This document shows positions 23,323 to 35,251 of a stretch of DNA of 64,000 nucleotides, piece after piece; the stretch's first letter is position 1; every line of letters starts with the position of its first letter. The notes under the pieces were generated by a model. That model was not told the origin of the DNA. It ran no database searches and saw nothing but the letters and a program-made list of their open reading frames with translations. The translations under genes and the position numbers were made by a program. Where the stretch lies: assembly GCA_963966185.1 (NCBI GenBank), contig CAWZYM010000268.1, positions 16,001 through 80,000 of the forward strand, written 5' to 3'. The stretch comes from Rhabditoides inermis (taxonomy: Eukaryota > Nematoda > Chromadorea > Rhabditida > Rhabditidae).

Positions 23323-23526
23323 AGGTGCGTTCAGAGAGTTGGTGATTGCGTAGAAAATGTTGACAAGTGCGAAAATGACTATGAGGTATCTGTACTGCTT
23401 CATAGTCACTTTTGCGTTTGATTTGTAGACGACGAGCTGTAGAAACGCGTTAAAGATGATAGAGAAGGTAGAGGTGAAGTAGGCAGTTCCCACTTGTAGC
23501 TGCAGAGACCACAGCGAAGAGTTCAT
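23323..23526 (-). pseudogene. str-type receptor exon 1 copy
   Basis: ATG at 23524-23526. It reads MNSSLWSLQLQVGTAYFTS, then KQYRYLIVIFALVNIFYAIT..NAP, and ends at a canonical donor GTGAGT. It differs from exon 1 of the gene at 26437 by a few residues. The following exons are absent, because the duplication stops about 110 bp beyond the donor. Confidence 0.8.
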
Positions 23527-23559
23527 GGCTACAAAAAACATGTGCTTATGAAACAAAGT

Positions 23560-24240
23560 ATTAGACCCCGGGCAGACTTTTTCGCGAAAAAAATCGCGCG
23601 AAAACTGCAATACTTTAGCATGCATTATTGATTTGCAATTCGCAGTGCAAATCGCAAAAATGTTTTCGGCAAAAATTTGCGAAAATAGGTGACATACTTT
23701 TTCGCGCTAAAATTTCAGCGAATCGCTGAAATTTTCGCGGACACCGTTTTCGCTGCGAAACGAGAGATACCACAGATTCGCTACTTTTTCGCGAATCCAG
23801 GTACGAATTTTCCCTTTTCTGTATATTTTTCATTCTTTATAATTGAAAAGACACTTCATAAACATCGTGGAAGCTGTATTGACCACAAATGTTTGCAGTT
23901 ATTACATACTAGTCGTTGCGCACTCGTGCCACCCGATTCGCGCGAAAAGTTTGGCGAATTTGAAAAAAAGGCGTGCGCAAGTGACAAAACAATGTTCCTA
24001 TTTGAATGTTTGGTGTTAAACATGTCACAGAACCTCTAAGAAATAGGTTTTTAATTATACCAAACAAAACAAGTCTGTGTAATTCTCGGTGGAAGCGATT
24101 ATCTTCGAATTCGCCAAATTTAAGCGAAAAGATCACGAACTCGCGCGATTATGGGTAGTTTCGCGAATCTCTCAAGCTAAAAGTTTTCGCGATTATTTTC
24201 GCATTTCGCTCGCGAAAAAGTCTGCCGTAGGCCTAACTTG
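23560..24240. mobile_element. MITE-like element saturated with TTCGCGAA
   Basis: The ends are GGGCAGACTTTTTCGCGA and its near complement TCGCGAAAAAGTCTGCC, with possible extension into TTAG-CC. The interior has many TTCGCGAA, TTTTCGC and GCGAATTT words on both strands. The homologous site in the other arm (near 26300-26320) lacks it, so it inserted after the inverted duplication formed. The target duplication is not clean; TA is possible. Confidence 0.65.
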
Positions 24241-25115
24241 GCCTTGTCTGTTGAAACTGTCTACAAAAAAATCCAAATTTTCCTTGAGCTCCTGGGAGTA
24301 GAGAGTAGCCGTGACGAGTGTATATTTTCAAATAAGAGATGAACTTTTTCAAAAATAGAAACTCAAACGTGGATATGTGTGAGAGGACGTGACAAAACTG
24401 AACGTAACTTTCGAGAAGGCCGTACGTGTGAAACACAAACATAAAACGCAGAAAAACGGGGAAAACGCGTCGGATTGTTTCGTAATTCACGCCCATAAGT
24501 AAAAATGTGTCGCCTCCAAAGTCACAACAAATGCACTATTTCAAAAGCACATGATTGCTATACCACGTGATTGTTCTTAATCATTTTTTTCTCTTTGCAT
24601 AAGTATACTCGCGCCCTACTTTCTCCAAGTCTTTCAGTATAAACAACTTACAACTTTTCTAGCAAAAAAACAATTTGGCAAATTTCGCTAATAATAATTG
24701 CAGATATTGCATGTTTGTCCACGCGCAGCGCCCTCTTGCTTGTGGTCGTTTAGGGTACGCATGTCACCAAGAGTCGCCGATTTCGTGTTGTAGAGCTGAT
24801 GAGCTAGTTTCCACCGAACGTGTTAGTCTTGTTCTTGTTTGTATAACTACGTACCTACGTGCATAGGTCAGAAGTCTCTCTTGAGCAACATTGTATTTCT
24901 TTTCTGAGAGTTGTTATGTGTAATCGCGGGAGGCCTCCGTGTCCTTCTTTGTGTCCTCTGTGTTCTCGTCCTTCTTTCCGTTCGCATCCGGCGGCAGTGA
25001 GAGTCAAACTAGGAGGGATGCGCGAAAAACGCGAAGAGTTCAAAAATTTGAAGAGACAATGAGTGATCGCGAAGAACATTCAAAAATAATTATAAGAATA
25101 TATAATAAATATTTC

Positions 25116-25450
25116 ACGTCTGTAGTAACTAATAGTGGTTAAAGGAACAGAGGCGTATATCAGAACCGTGGGGTAATGAAATTTTCAAATTCGCACGAAA
25201 TAACCACGCACAGAAGTGCATGTATGTTTCAATCTGCAAGTATGTTTCAATCTGCATCTTTATCAAAAATTTATGCATAGCAATCAAGCACTCGGGGAAT
25301 CAGCATTAAAGGTAGTGTACCCTCTGAATCAAATATAAAAAGTATCACGAATGTATCATCAATGTCTTTTAGAGGTATTTTTTATGTCGTTTATGGTTGT
25401 TTGTGATAAAAATAATGAAATTAAAAATTATCAAACTTTTTTTAATCCAA
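25116..25450. other. Loop between inverted arms with MITE fragments
   Basis: The loop holds a left end of the tRNA-core MITE family (TTAAAGGAACAGAGGCG at 25139) and, from 25306, a truncated copy of the TTAA-AGGTAGTG MITE (compare 19896-20474). Two MITE ends at the turn point suggest that transposon-associated breakage seeded the inverted duplication. Confidence 0.6.
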
Positions 25451-26753
25451 CATAATATTTATTATATATTCTTATACTTATTTTTGAATGTTCTTCGCGA
25501 TCACTCATTGTCTCTTCAAATTTTCAAACTCTTCGCGTTTTTCGCGCATCCCTCCTAGTTTGACTCTCACTGCCGCCGGATACGAACGGAAAGAAGGACG
25601 AGAACACAGAGGACACAAAGAAGGATTTTACACATAACAACTCTCAGAAAAAAAATACAATGTTGCTTAAGCGAGACTTCTGACTTATGCACGTAGGTAC
25701 GTAGTTATACAAACAAGAGCAAGACTAACACGTTCGGTGGAAACTAGCTCAATCAGCTCTACAACACGAAATCGATGACTCTTGGTGACATGCGTACCCT
25801 AAACGACCACAAGCAAGAGGGCGCTGCGCGTGGACAAACATGCAATATCTGCAATCTTTATTAGCGAAATTTGCTAAATTGGTGTTTTGCTAGAATAGTT
25901 TACAAAGTTGTAAGTTGTTTATACTGAAAGACTTGGAGAAAGTAGGGCGCGAGTATACTTAGGCAAGGAAAAAAATTGATTAAGAACAATCACGTGGTAT
26001 AGCAATCATGTGCTTTTGAAATAGTGAATTTGTTGTGACTTTGGAGGCGACACATTTTTACTTATGGGCGTGAATTACGAAACAATCCGACGCGTTTTCC
26101 CCGTTTTTCTGCGTTTCGTGTTTATGTTTCACACGTACGGCCTTTTTGAAAGTTACGTTTAGTTTTGTCACGTCCTCTTACATATCCACGTTTGAGTTTC
26201 TATTTTCAAAAAAAGTTCATCTCTCATTTGAAAATATACACTCGTTACGGCTACTCTCTACTCCCTGGAGCTCAAGGAAAATTTGGACTTTTTTGTAGAC
26301 AGTTTCAACAGACAAAGCCGAGTTAGACTTTGTTTCATAAATATCCACATATTTTTCATGCTTGCCTTTTATCTTGATTACTTCTCCTTTGCCGTGGAAA
26401 TAAACACTTCAATAAAAGTACATATTTTTTGTAGCCATGAACTCTTCACTGTGGTCTCTGCAACTACAAGTGGGAACTGCCTACTTCACCTCTACCTTCT
26501 CTATCATCTTTAACGCGTTTCTACTGCTCGTCGTCCACAAATCAAACGCAAAAGTGACTATGAAGCAGTACAGATACCTCATAGTCATTTTCGCACTTGT
26601 CAACATTTTCTACGCAATCACCAACTCTCTGAACGCACCTGCGAGTTTGTGAACAATTTCACACGATGAACCAAATGGACGTCCGTCGACATGACACGAG
26701 AGAAAAGCGTAGGTGGAAGCGTAGTCGAGGTGAGAATTCAGATCGGCTTTGCT
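25451..26753 (+). repeat. Inverted duplication, right arm
   Basis: Partner of 23210-25115. It has no insertion and flows into the complete str-type receptor gene, so this side is probably the ancestral context. Confidence 0.85.
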
Positions 26754-27808
26754 GCGGTTGATTCGTACCTGGTCGTTAGTGTGTCGGGCATTCCGGGCTT
26801 TCCGAAGCTACCTTTTCTACTAGCATTTGCTTCCTCGTTCATTCTCTGCCTCGTTTCACTAATGTTTCAGTTTGTCTACAGATGTATCGTCATCTGCAAG
26901 TGAGTCTCGGTACTCGAATAGTGATAATAAACTCTCTTTTTTCAGACCCGAGTTTCTCTCTGTTCTTTTGCGCTACACATTCGTTTATCTCACAGTCGCC
27001 GCATATTTTGTGTTAGCTTTCACCTACTCGCTCTTTCTGAGAAGACCTAATTCGGAAGCGATGAAGCAGGTAAGTTTCTTTTTCTTTTTTCCAATATGAT
27101 AAGACTCCGTCTCCGTAGATTGCTCCACGAGTGTTTGAAAAGTACGGTATTCGTATAAAAAATGGTTGGGTGATTGGATTCACGTACAAAATGCGAGATG
27201 CAAACAGAGACAAGTTGTTTTTACGTGATGGAGTTTTGGGATACGCGGGAGCAGTAACGCACATGGTAATTGCATCATATTCACTGTTTGTTTTGAGCGT
27301 TTATTTCAGGGCTCGCTGATGGTTGTTATTTTGTTTACCACATATGAAATCGTACAAAAACTGAGCCGCAACAATCTGTCTGCTGTGTTTCTGAAGCTCC
27401 AGGTTCAACTTTTCCGAGCGCTGCTATTACAGGCAAGTTTTGCGATTTATGACGTGCGATGAAACTTTGCAGGCACTCATTCCATTGACGTTCAATTTCA
27501 TACCGGTATTCATAATGGTCACTCTGCCATTGTTTTCTATCGATTGTCCCATGGCTAAGGTACGGTGAGAAGTACATAAGTAACTCCGTTAAAAAAACGT
27601 AACAGTAAGTCTCTGAGTGAAGTTAACGGCAAACATATTATCAATGACGACGATAGGACGTTCGTTTCAGTCAATCATGTTCTTGGTCTCGATTTACCCG
27701 ATCTTCGATCCTCTGATTGTTATTTATTTTATACGCGACTTGAGGGAAACAGTGAAGACGTTGTTGAATGAATTTATCACAGTAATAATCTGCGTCACAC
27801 ATCAATAA
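26437..27808 (+). CDS. str/srj-type serpentine chemoreceptor
   Basis: Complete receptor of the str superfamily. Exon 1 (26437-26640) has helix 1 and KQYRYLIVIFALVNIFYAIT, the family's YRYL...FA--N--Y motif. Exon 2 (about 26703-26900) ends LVSLMFQFVYRCIVICK (helix 3, F-YR). Exon 3 (26946-27069) PEFLSVLLRYTFVYL; exon 4 (27119-27264) IAPRVFEKYGIRIKNGWVIG; exon 5 (27310-27432) ends VFLKLQVQLFRALLLQ, the LQ-QLF-ALL-Q signature; exon 6 ALIPLTFNFIPVFIMV; last exon SIMFLVSIYPIFDPLIVIYF-IRDLRE, the YP--DPL signature, ending TAA 27806-27808. Two donors are GC rather than GT (26641 GCGAGT and 27433 GCAAGT). No internal stops were seen once spliced. Confidence 0.8.
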
Positions 27809-27867
27809 TCAACGTTCAAAACGAAAGAAAAAGAGGATATCGCATAAAGCACGTGTCATCGTAGATA

Positions 27868-30137
27868 CAGTACTGTTCATCCGCGATGAGCCAGTTCCGT
27901 GGATTCCACGGATTCCACGGAATCTCGGAATTTCTGTGACTGTCTCGCCACTCTCCTCTGCTCTCACAGTCTCTCGCTTTCTCCCCTCTCTCCTCACATT
28001 CTCCCCTCTGGCAATGTGATGGAGGGGAGAGAGCGAGTCTATACAGTGGTTGATGAACAACTTTTCCGGAATGAAGTTTTCATTTAACGAAATCATCATG
28101 GTCAATCATATTTTGATCTAAGCTTCACAAATATATCACATTTCATAGGTCTCAGATCAAATCCACTAGTTGTATATGTTCAGTACTGAATTCAGTTTCG
28201 ACTTCAATATTCGATATGAAATGTATTACTGGTTGATCACAATCATTGATTCAGTCAGTAAATACATTTTATTGCAATTATTTTCGTCATTTGTTTTTCT
28301 TTATTGGTTGGTCCCTCGATAGAGCAAACCCATTGATTGGTCCCCCGATACAGCACTCTCTCTCGCTTTCCTCCCTCGTACTCCGCCACTCTGCCTGAAG
28401 CGGTTACAGTCTGCCGAACGACTGCTGTTGTGATTGTGTCCGCTTCTGCAACACTCGAAACTTCGAAATTTTGTTTTGATGAAACATAAGTATGATATAG
28501 TGGTTCATCTTGTATTCGGAAACAGGAATATATCATGGTTCATAGGGTTCCGATGAACTTTGTCTTTCGGAAATAGCATCGAACAGTCGATAGTGCTTTG
28601 AGAAACCAGCGACGATTTTTGTTGTGCTGTCTTTGTCTTGTCGAGACGAGTAAAAAAACATCTTTATTTTGATAATTCGACCATTTTTAACAAATCCAGG
28701 TATCGCCACCCGGGCTTATTTCCAGTTCAACTTGAGTGATTGTGCATATCCACCATCGACTCTCTCTCTCTCTCTTTTATGGCCCTTCCCCTCTGGCAAA
28801 CGGTCGGCTGCCTGCGACTGTGAGAGAGTACCGATGATGGATGGTCAGAGTGTAGGGAGAGCGTGGAACGATGCACAACTTGTCGAAACACTACACGAGT
28901 AAAGAAATTGATCTCTGATTTTCGAAAATAATAACTCAGTGCAGCATACACTTTGCGTCCTATGCGTCTCTGACTGGACGCTACCCATGACACCCATGCA
29001 CTCGAAATGCCAGAATGCACTTTTGATAAAACACAGGTATCATAATCGATTGTATCTCGTATTCCGAATCAAGAAAATCTCATGTTTTCTAGGGTTCCAA
29101 TAAGTTCACTAGATTTCGTTCAATACCCACGCCATCATACAGTACTCACGTGACGCGCATGGGTGCCAAGAGTGAGCGTGGGTAGTGAGAGAGTGGCGTG
29201 GATAGAGAGTGCGGCAGACATATGAGAGGGTCATAAAAGAGAGAGTCGATGGTGGATATGCACAATAACTCAAGTTGAACTGGAAATAAGCCCGGGTGGC
29301 GATACCTGGATTTGTTCATAATGGTCGAATTATCAAAATAAAGATGTTTTTTCACTCGTCTCGACAAGACAAAGACAGCACAACAAAAATCGTCGCTGGT
29401 TTCTCAAAGCACTATCGACTGTTCAATGCTATATCCGAAAGACAAAGTTCATCGGAACCCTATGAACCATGATATATTCCTGTTTCCGAATACAAGATGA
29501 ACCACTATATCATACTTATGTTTCATCAAAACAAAATTTCGAAGTTTCGAGTGTTGCAGAAGCGGACACAATCACAACAGCAGTCGTTCGGCAGACTGTA
29601 ACCGCTTCAGGCAGAGTGGCGGAGTACGAGGGAGGAAAGCGAGAGAGAGTGCTGTATCGGGGGACCAATCAATGGGTTTGCTCTATCGAGGGACCAATCA
29701 ATAAAGAAAAACAAATGACGAAAATAATTGCAATAAAATGTATTTACTGACTAAATCAATGATTGTGATCAACCAGTAATACATTTCATATCGAGTATTA
29801 AAGTCGAAACTGAATTCAGTACTGAACATATACAACTAGTGGATTTGATCTGAGACCTCTGAAATGTGATATATTTGTGAAGCTTAGATCAAAATATGAT
29901 TGACCATGCTGATTTCGTTAAATGAAAACTTCATTCCGGAAAAGTTGTTCATCAACCACTGTATAGACTCGCTCTCTTCCCTCCATCACATTGCCAGAGG
30001 GGAGAATGCGAGGAGAGAGGGGAGAAAGCGAGAGACTGTGAGAGCAGAGGAGAGTGGCGAGACAGTCACAGAAATTCCGAGATTCCGTGGAATCCGTGGA
30101 ATCCACGGAACTGGCTCATCGCGGATGAACAGTACTG
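27868..30137. mobile_element. Large TA-flanked foldback element
   Basis: The arms of about 950 bp (27868-28815 and 29190-30137) are near-perfect reverse complements around a loop centred at about 29002. The ends are CAGTACTGTTCATCC and its complement, flanked by TA (27866-27867, 30138-30139), as for Tc1/mariner. Each arm carries the same 93-codon open frame (28255-28536 minus, 29469-29750 plus), but its sequence shows no protein features. No transposase. It lies 58 bp downstream of the str gene. Confidence 0.75.
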
Positions 30138-30645
30138 TAGAGGAATGGGATCACCCCGCCTGAATGGTGGGAGTGGAGCGGCGGAGGGGACCGCTTGCTA
30201 CGCCGCGAGGCGAGCACAAGGCAAAACCATCCATATCATAACAAATCGCATGTAAATGCTATATCGGATATGAGATTTTTCGGGTTGGTGTTTATAGGAA
30301 CAATGGGAACGTGATTGCAGTGATAATGGTGTTGTGGTGGGCGGGGGTCGGCGATTTCTCTACTGGGGTACCATGACACTTATTCAATTTGTGTACGTGA
30401 GCGTCTCGGGATCGTATAGTGGTATAGTGGAAGGAGATGTTCCGAAAGGTCGAAGTTCCAAATTCTTCCGAGAGGGCGCCGCCAGAAGGAGAGGACACAG
30501 CCGAGGCGGTGGATGAGCAGCGACACGCCAGACATCACATATATACAGGACATGGCGTTACAAACACTCAAAAAGAACAATACAAACGGAACGACACATA
30601 CATGGAACATAAAGCACATAAACCAGAAAACTAATCAAAAGGTGC

Positions 30646-33600
30646 TCATGATTTGAGCTGCAAAATTTTTGTCAGATCAATACGGGACAGTGTTTTTGCA
30701 AAAATGGAATGCTTTTTACCGAATATGCGTGGGTGGGATTTGGACAAAGTGACAATGTATCTGGCTGTTCTCAGTGCAAAACAATTGTGTAAGAGTGTGG
30801 ATCGAGTGGCTTTGATGTGTAAGGCAAATGTTTCGTGGCGACCACGGGATGGTTTGATTCGGAACAATGACGAAAAGCGAGTGGATACTAGTCCCTTGAA
30901 CATTTTGTGGGCTAATATCAAGTCACTACGAGCGCGTCTTTCACTAAGGCTAATAAGGCCTAGCGTCTTGAGTCTGAATGAGTAATCGGGCATTGACTGT
31001 GGGTATGAGTCACACGGGTAAACTCGATAGAATACTATGCGGGTGAAATAGCGTTGAACACGTTCTAATGCGCGAATGTCTTTCATAAGGTGTGGATTCC
31101 AGACAGGGCTTGCGAATTCTAAGATGGGCAATACATATGTTTTGTACAACGTGATCAAAATGCGCTGGTCGTCTGTGGTGATGGATCGCAAAAGAAGACG
31201 AGCTCTGTTCATTGCTGACTGAGCTCGCACGCACGCATTAAGACAAGGGTTTGCAGAGGAATCTACTTGCAGGCCGAGATCGCGGATGCGTTCACTACTA
31301 GACAAAACAGTGTCACCTAGCGAGTACTCATGGGCAGGGTTGCCCCTTCCCAGATGAACCACACTACACTTGGAATCGGCAAGTTCTAACTGCCATAGTC
31401 GCGACCACTCTATTATATGTCTAATAGCGAGCTGCAAGGCAGCGTGGGCAGTACCCGCAGAAGCGCGATCATAGGAGATGTACAACTTTACATCGTCTGC
31501 AAACGCACGGAAGCGAACCCCTGGTGGGAGACCCGTTTCAATACCCGTCAGATACAGTATGAACAAAATAGGACCCAATACTGTACCCTGAGGCACCCCT
31601 GAGGGTGAACCGACAATATCAGAAAAACTTTCATTCACTCGTACCCTGAACATTCTGCTTGACAAAAACTCTTTCAACCACACTAGTATTGCACCTCTCA
31701 ATCCAAATGACTCGCACTTAGCAACCAATTTTTCTATATTAACCTTATCAAAAGCCTTTCGGTAGTCGAAGTAAACAATGTCTGTGAACTTGCCGTCTGC
31801 GGTAGCACTTATCCAATCATTGAAACATACTAGCATTTGCGAAGTGACAGAGCGCTGGCTACGAAACCCGTACTGATCGTGTGAGAGAAGCGACCGGGAC
31901 TCAAGAAACATAATCAAATGTTTTCGCACAATGCGTTCGATGATCTTAGAGAGAGCAGAGCAAATAGCTATGGGTCTATACGACGTGACTAGGCTAGAAT
32001 CACCACCCGGCTTGAGAATAGGTGTGACATGAGCAGTTTTCCACGCAGTGGGCACTACTCCTTCACGCAGGGAGACATTGAAGATGATAGAGAGAGGTAG
32101 TGAGAACTCACTCGCGCACTTTCGCAACACTATTGGTGGGATCGCATCAAAGGGAAGGGAACATGACTGCTTGAGGCGACGCAAGAACGGGGTCACATCC
32201 CAGGGGTATAGACTCGGCATGACAAACGTATCGCTAGTGCGAGAATGCAGTGGTGGAATCGCGGTGTTGTGGCGGCAATATACGGAAGAGAAAAAGTTCT
32301 GAAATGCATTTGCTTTTTCGCAGTCTGTGAGAAACGCGCTGCCAGCCGAGTCAGACATACGAGTGGGGAGTGTGCACTTGGGTCTAATTACGGAAGAGAC
32401 AAACGAGTGAAATGAACGTGAGCCTTTAAGAAAGCGTTGCTTGGTTCTACTCTTCTCATACCGCCTCAAATGTCGTGAGAGATCAGCGTGTACACGTGCA
32501 TATAACAAGCCACCCGCCTCGCCTCTATCAAACATATGCGCTTTTTGGGCGAACAGATTACGAATATGTTGCGGATATGACGACCACTTGGTTTTGCGAC
32601 GCTTGAATGGCACGTGTTCGGCGAGAATGCAAAGCGTAGTTGATGCAAAACGCGCGTACATATCGTCGATACCACTAGACTCATCAAAAAGGGAGAACCA
32701 ATCTATCTGACGGAGTGACTGACCTATTAATTCATAATTGGCGGAATGAAAGTTGGGAAATAATTTAGAAGAGTGAACATCAATAGGGCAGCGAACAGAA
32801 GCGGTAATTGAAAAATGATCGGATGTACTAGTAAATCGGTCAGTCACATGCGCGTCGAACAGATCGGGGTTGGTGGTGAGCAACCAATCGATGTGGCGGT
32901 GGTCGCGGGTGGGGGCAGTCACGCAATGAGAGAGAGCGAAGCTATCTATAATATTATTCTGGGAGATAGTTCGCCAGATTACGGTAGAAAATCGATCTAC
33001 CCTCGAGTCGCATTCGATCTACCTCCTAGTCGTGAAGAGACCCAAGCGCGCGCTTTCAAACGATAATATTGATCAAAGAAGCCGGCACGCGAATCAAAGA
33101 GGCCGCGCGACACTCGAACATTTGCCCGCGCTGTCTGGCCTCTCTCGCTCGAAATTGAGTTTCGGCAACTGACCCCGGCTGGCAATAACAGAAACTATCC
33201 ACCAGGCGGCGACTATATCCAGTCACCGAAACGCGCATACTTAGAATCAAGGGTTGGATCAATATTGAAGTTGCCGCAAACGACTACAGTGTGGTCACAA
33301 GTGATGACGTCAGATAAAGCATCGATAAGAGAATCGTCCGCGGATACTAGAGTGGATGGTGGACGATAAACAATCACAAAGCGAAACTTTACGGCGGACA
33401 AAACATCAAAAGCAATAACATCGCATGGAGATTTCAGAGCAAATTTAACACGAGAGATTATGAGGTGGTACTAATACGCCGCCACCATGTCGATTCCTAT
33501 CCTTACGTATAACAGTATACGGCAAATCACGGCTTTTTACACTATCCGGTATATTATTAAACAAATAAGTTTCTACAATAGCAAAAATCTCTGGTTTATA

Positions 33601-33680
33601 CAACGAGAGATGAGCTTGCAGGGCAACTAGCTTGTTTACAATAGAGCGGGTATTTGCAAAATAGAAAGAGAGACTTGAAA
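30646..33680 (-). pseudogene. LINE ORF2: endonuclease (broken) and reverse transcriptase
   Basis: The N-terminal endonuclease is readable in pieces: ANTRSIVNKLVALQAHLSLY and IFAIVETYL near 33560-33660, RHGGGVLV near 33480, then FRFVIVYRPPSTL and VVCGNFNID at 33213-33401. Between about 32990 and 33215 the frame is lost and sequence seems inserted or rearranged; homology resumes at IIDSFALSHCVTAPT. The reverse transcriptase frame (30646-32922, up to 758 aa) is intact: YRPIAICSALSKIIERIV, IVYFDYRKAFDKV, SGVPQGTVLGPILF, FADDVKLYI with the catalytic pair, and a C-terminal region with RIRDLGL. It nicks DNA and copies LINE RNA in active relatives; here the nicking half is disrupted. Confidence 0.85.
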
Positions 33681-33695
33681 GCTGATGGTGACGCG

Positions 33696-34694
33696 CTAGT
33701 GGTTTTTTGCGGGCGATGGATGCGCTGTCACCTCGGCGGCGGTCTCGGAAGAGTCCATTGCCTCATGGGTGACCGACGACTGGGACGGCAGCTGCAGGGG
33801 CGGCGCCGCCCAGGTGAACACGCCGGAGCCGGACTGCGGGGTGACCGCAACCGCACACCCTCCACTCCCCACACTCTGCGAAGTAGCGAGAGGGACCGAA
33901 GCCCCCCTCTGATCCTTCCTGCTGCTCTTGGCCGAGGCCTTGAGCTGCTCCTTCACAGAAGCGAGCTCACTGCGGAGAATAATACGGTTGGCATACACGA
34001 TATAGTCACCCCCCGACTTGCGCTTCTCACTACACTCGTCATACAGCGCATCCAACCTATCCCGCTCAGCCTCAGAGAGAGATTCGCGCACTCGCAACCC
34101 ACGGAACAGCAAGCGGTCCTTACTGGCAGCAATGCGGAAGCGAGAAATGAACGTCTGTGCGGCCTTACTGTTGCTGAACACAACCTTGAGCTTGCGAATC
34201 TTCCCCTCCTCCTTCCTTCCCATGCGGAACACATCCAACACATTGTACTCATTATCGATCGAGTGCGAAATCTGACACACCTGAGAGAGGTCGTCTTGCG
34301 CGCGCTGATACCCACTCGGGGCTAGACTCTCACGCAGCCCAGTGATCACAGCACACCTCTTGCGCTCACGCTTGGCCATCGAATCATCAGCGATAGCGCG
34401 GATCGTATCAGGCGTGGGGAGGGGAGGAAGAGAGGAAGAGAGGAGAGGAGGCGCGGATTGCTGGGAGGACATGAACGAGAGCATAGCGAGGCAAGACTGC
34501 AGCAGCATGCGCGTGTTGGGGTCAATCGATTCGGAGGAAGCGAGATGCGCGGCGAGTTGTGCAATGACAGTAGACACAGAGGTGATGGCGGGAGACGGGG
34601 TGTCAGGAGCGAGCATCGGCATGGTTTGTGGGGATGCGGTGGGAGAGGCGGTGGGAGAAGTGCGAGCACGCTTGGCTTTTTGACTACACGCCAT
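33696..34694 (-). CDS. LINE ORF1 protein
   Basis: About 332 aa from the internal ATG at 34692-34694 (MACSQKAKRARTSPTAS...); an ATG 15 codons upstream also exists. It has a Pro/Ser/Thr-rich N-terminus, then KRCAVITGLRES and VLDVFRMGRK followed by KLKVVFSNSKAAQTFISRF, the pattern of RNA-binding ORF1 proteins in nematode CR1/Jockey-type elements. A basic C-terminal tail follows. It lies immediately upstream of ORF2. In active relatives it coats the element RNA. The frame is intact although ORF2 is not. Confidence 0.75.
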   Translation of the reverse strand: MACSQKAKRARTSPTASPTASPQTMPMLAPDTPSPAITSVSTVIAQLAAHLASSESIDPNTRMLLQSCLAMLSFMSSQQSAPPLLSSSLPPLPTPDTIRAIADDSMAKRERKRCAVITGLRESLAPSGYQRAQDDLSQVCQISHSIDNEYNVLDVFRMGRKEEGKIRKLKVVFSNSKAAQTFISRFRIAASKDRLLFRGLRVRESLSEAERDRLDALYDECSEKRKSGGDYIVYANRIILRSELASVKEQLKASAKSSRKDQRGASVPLATSQSVGSGGCAVAVTPQSGSGVFTWAAPPLQLPSQSSVTHEAMDSSETAAEVTAHPSPAKNH

Positions 34695-34860
34695 ACATAA
34701 GAAGGATAAGGTACACAAAAACTTGAAACACGAACACAAAGATAGTTATCGCAAACGCGCGCGAAAAATAGCGAATAATCACCACTCGGCGCGGGCAAAG
34801 AGATGCGAATGTTTGAAGGTATGAAATTTTTTGTTGTATTAAATCGAAAAATCGAGAAAA

Positions 34861-35251
34861 TCGTTGTCTTTCTCAGCGTGGATGATGAGCAGCGTTCGTC
34901 TGATGGTTAATTACAAGATCACAGCAAGTTCCAGTTTCCCGTCGATCTCGATTTCCGCTACCGTACACCCACAGCCTAGCAACTCGTTTTCATAAGTCTT
35001 TGATTTTTGACATTTGATACAAGTATGTAAAAATGAAAGCATGTTATTACATCACAAGGATGCTTTTCACATGGAATGTTCATGAACATTCACATATTAT
35101 AGACTACATTAGAGTACTAGATGTTATGAACGTGGAAAATCGGAAACGTGGATTCATAAATACGGTGTGACTTTCGGATACCGGCTGACGACGTGTCAAA
35201 TGGATCGCTAACTCACTACGGTAGCGGATTTTCATCAGAACTCACGGGTGG
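34861..35251. other. Left flank of the LTR array
   Basis: No gene seen. The last bases (35240-35255) are the start of the tRNA-like sequence that the LTR array splits; the rest of it resumes at 44571. Confidence 0.5.

Larger units (their letters stand above)
23210..25115 (-). repeat. Inverted duplication, left arm
   Basis: Reverse complement of 25451-26753, interrupted by a roughly 670-bp element (23560-24240). The arm ends at AGCAAAGCCGATCTG (23210) against the complement ending at 26753. It contains only the first exon and upstream region of the str-type receptor that is complete in the right arm. Confidence 0.85.
30140..34860 (-). mobile_element. CR1/Jockey-like LINE, degenerate
   Basis: Non-LTR retrotransposon on the minus strand with ORF1 (33696-34694) and ORF2 (30646 to about 33680). 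The stretch 30140-30645 would be its 3' UTR. The outer limits are approximate because I see no flanking duplication. It is probably inactive, since the endonuclease region is broken. Confidence 0.7.

Noticed and set aside
28255..28536. 93-codon frame in the foldback arm as a real gene
   Set aside because: Its presence in both arms follows from the palindrome; composition lacks domain-like features and it was not called as CDS.
33696..34325. 223-aa plus-strand frame at 33654-34325
   Set aside because: Antisense of LINE ORF1, which has recognisable motifs on the minus strand.
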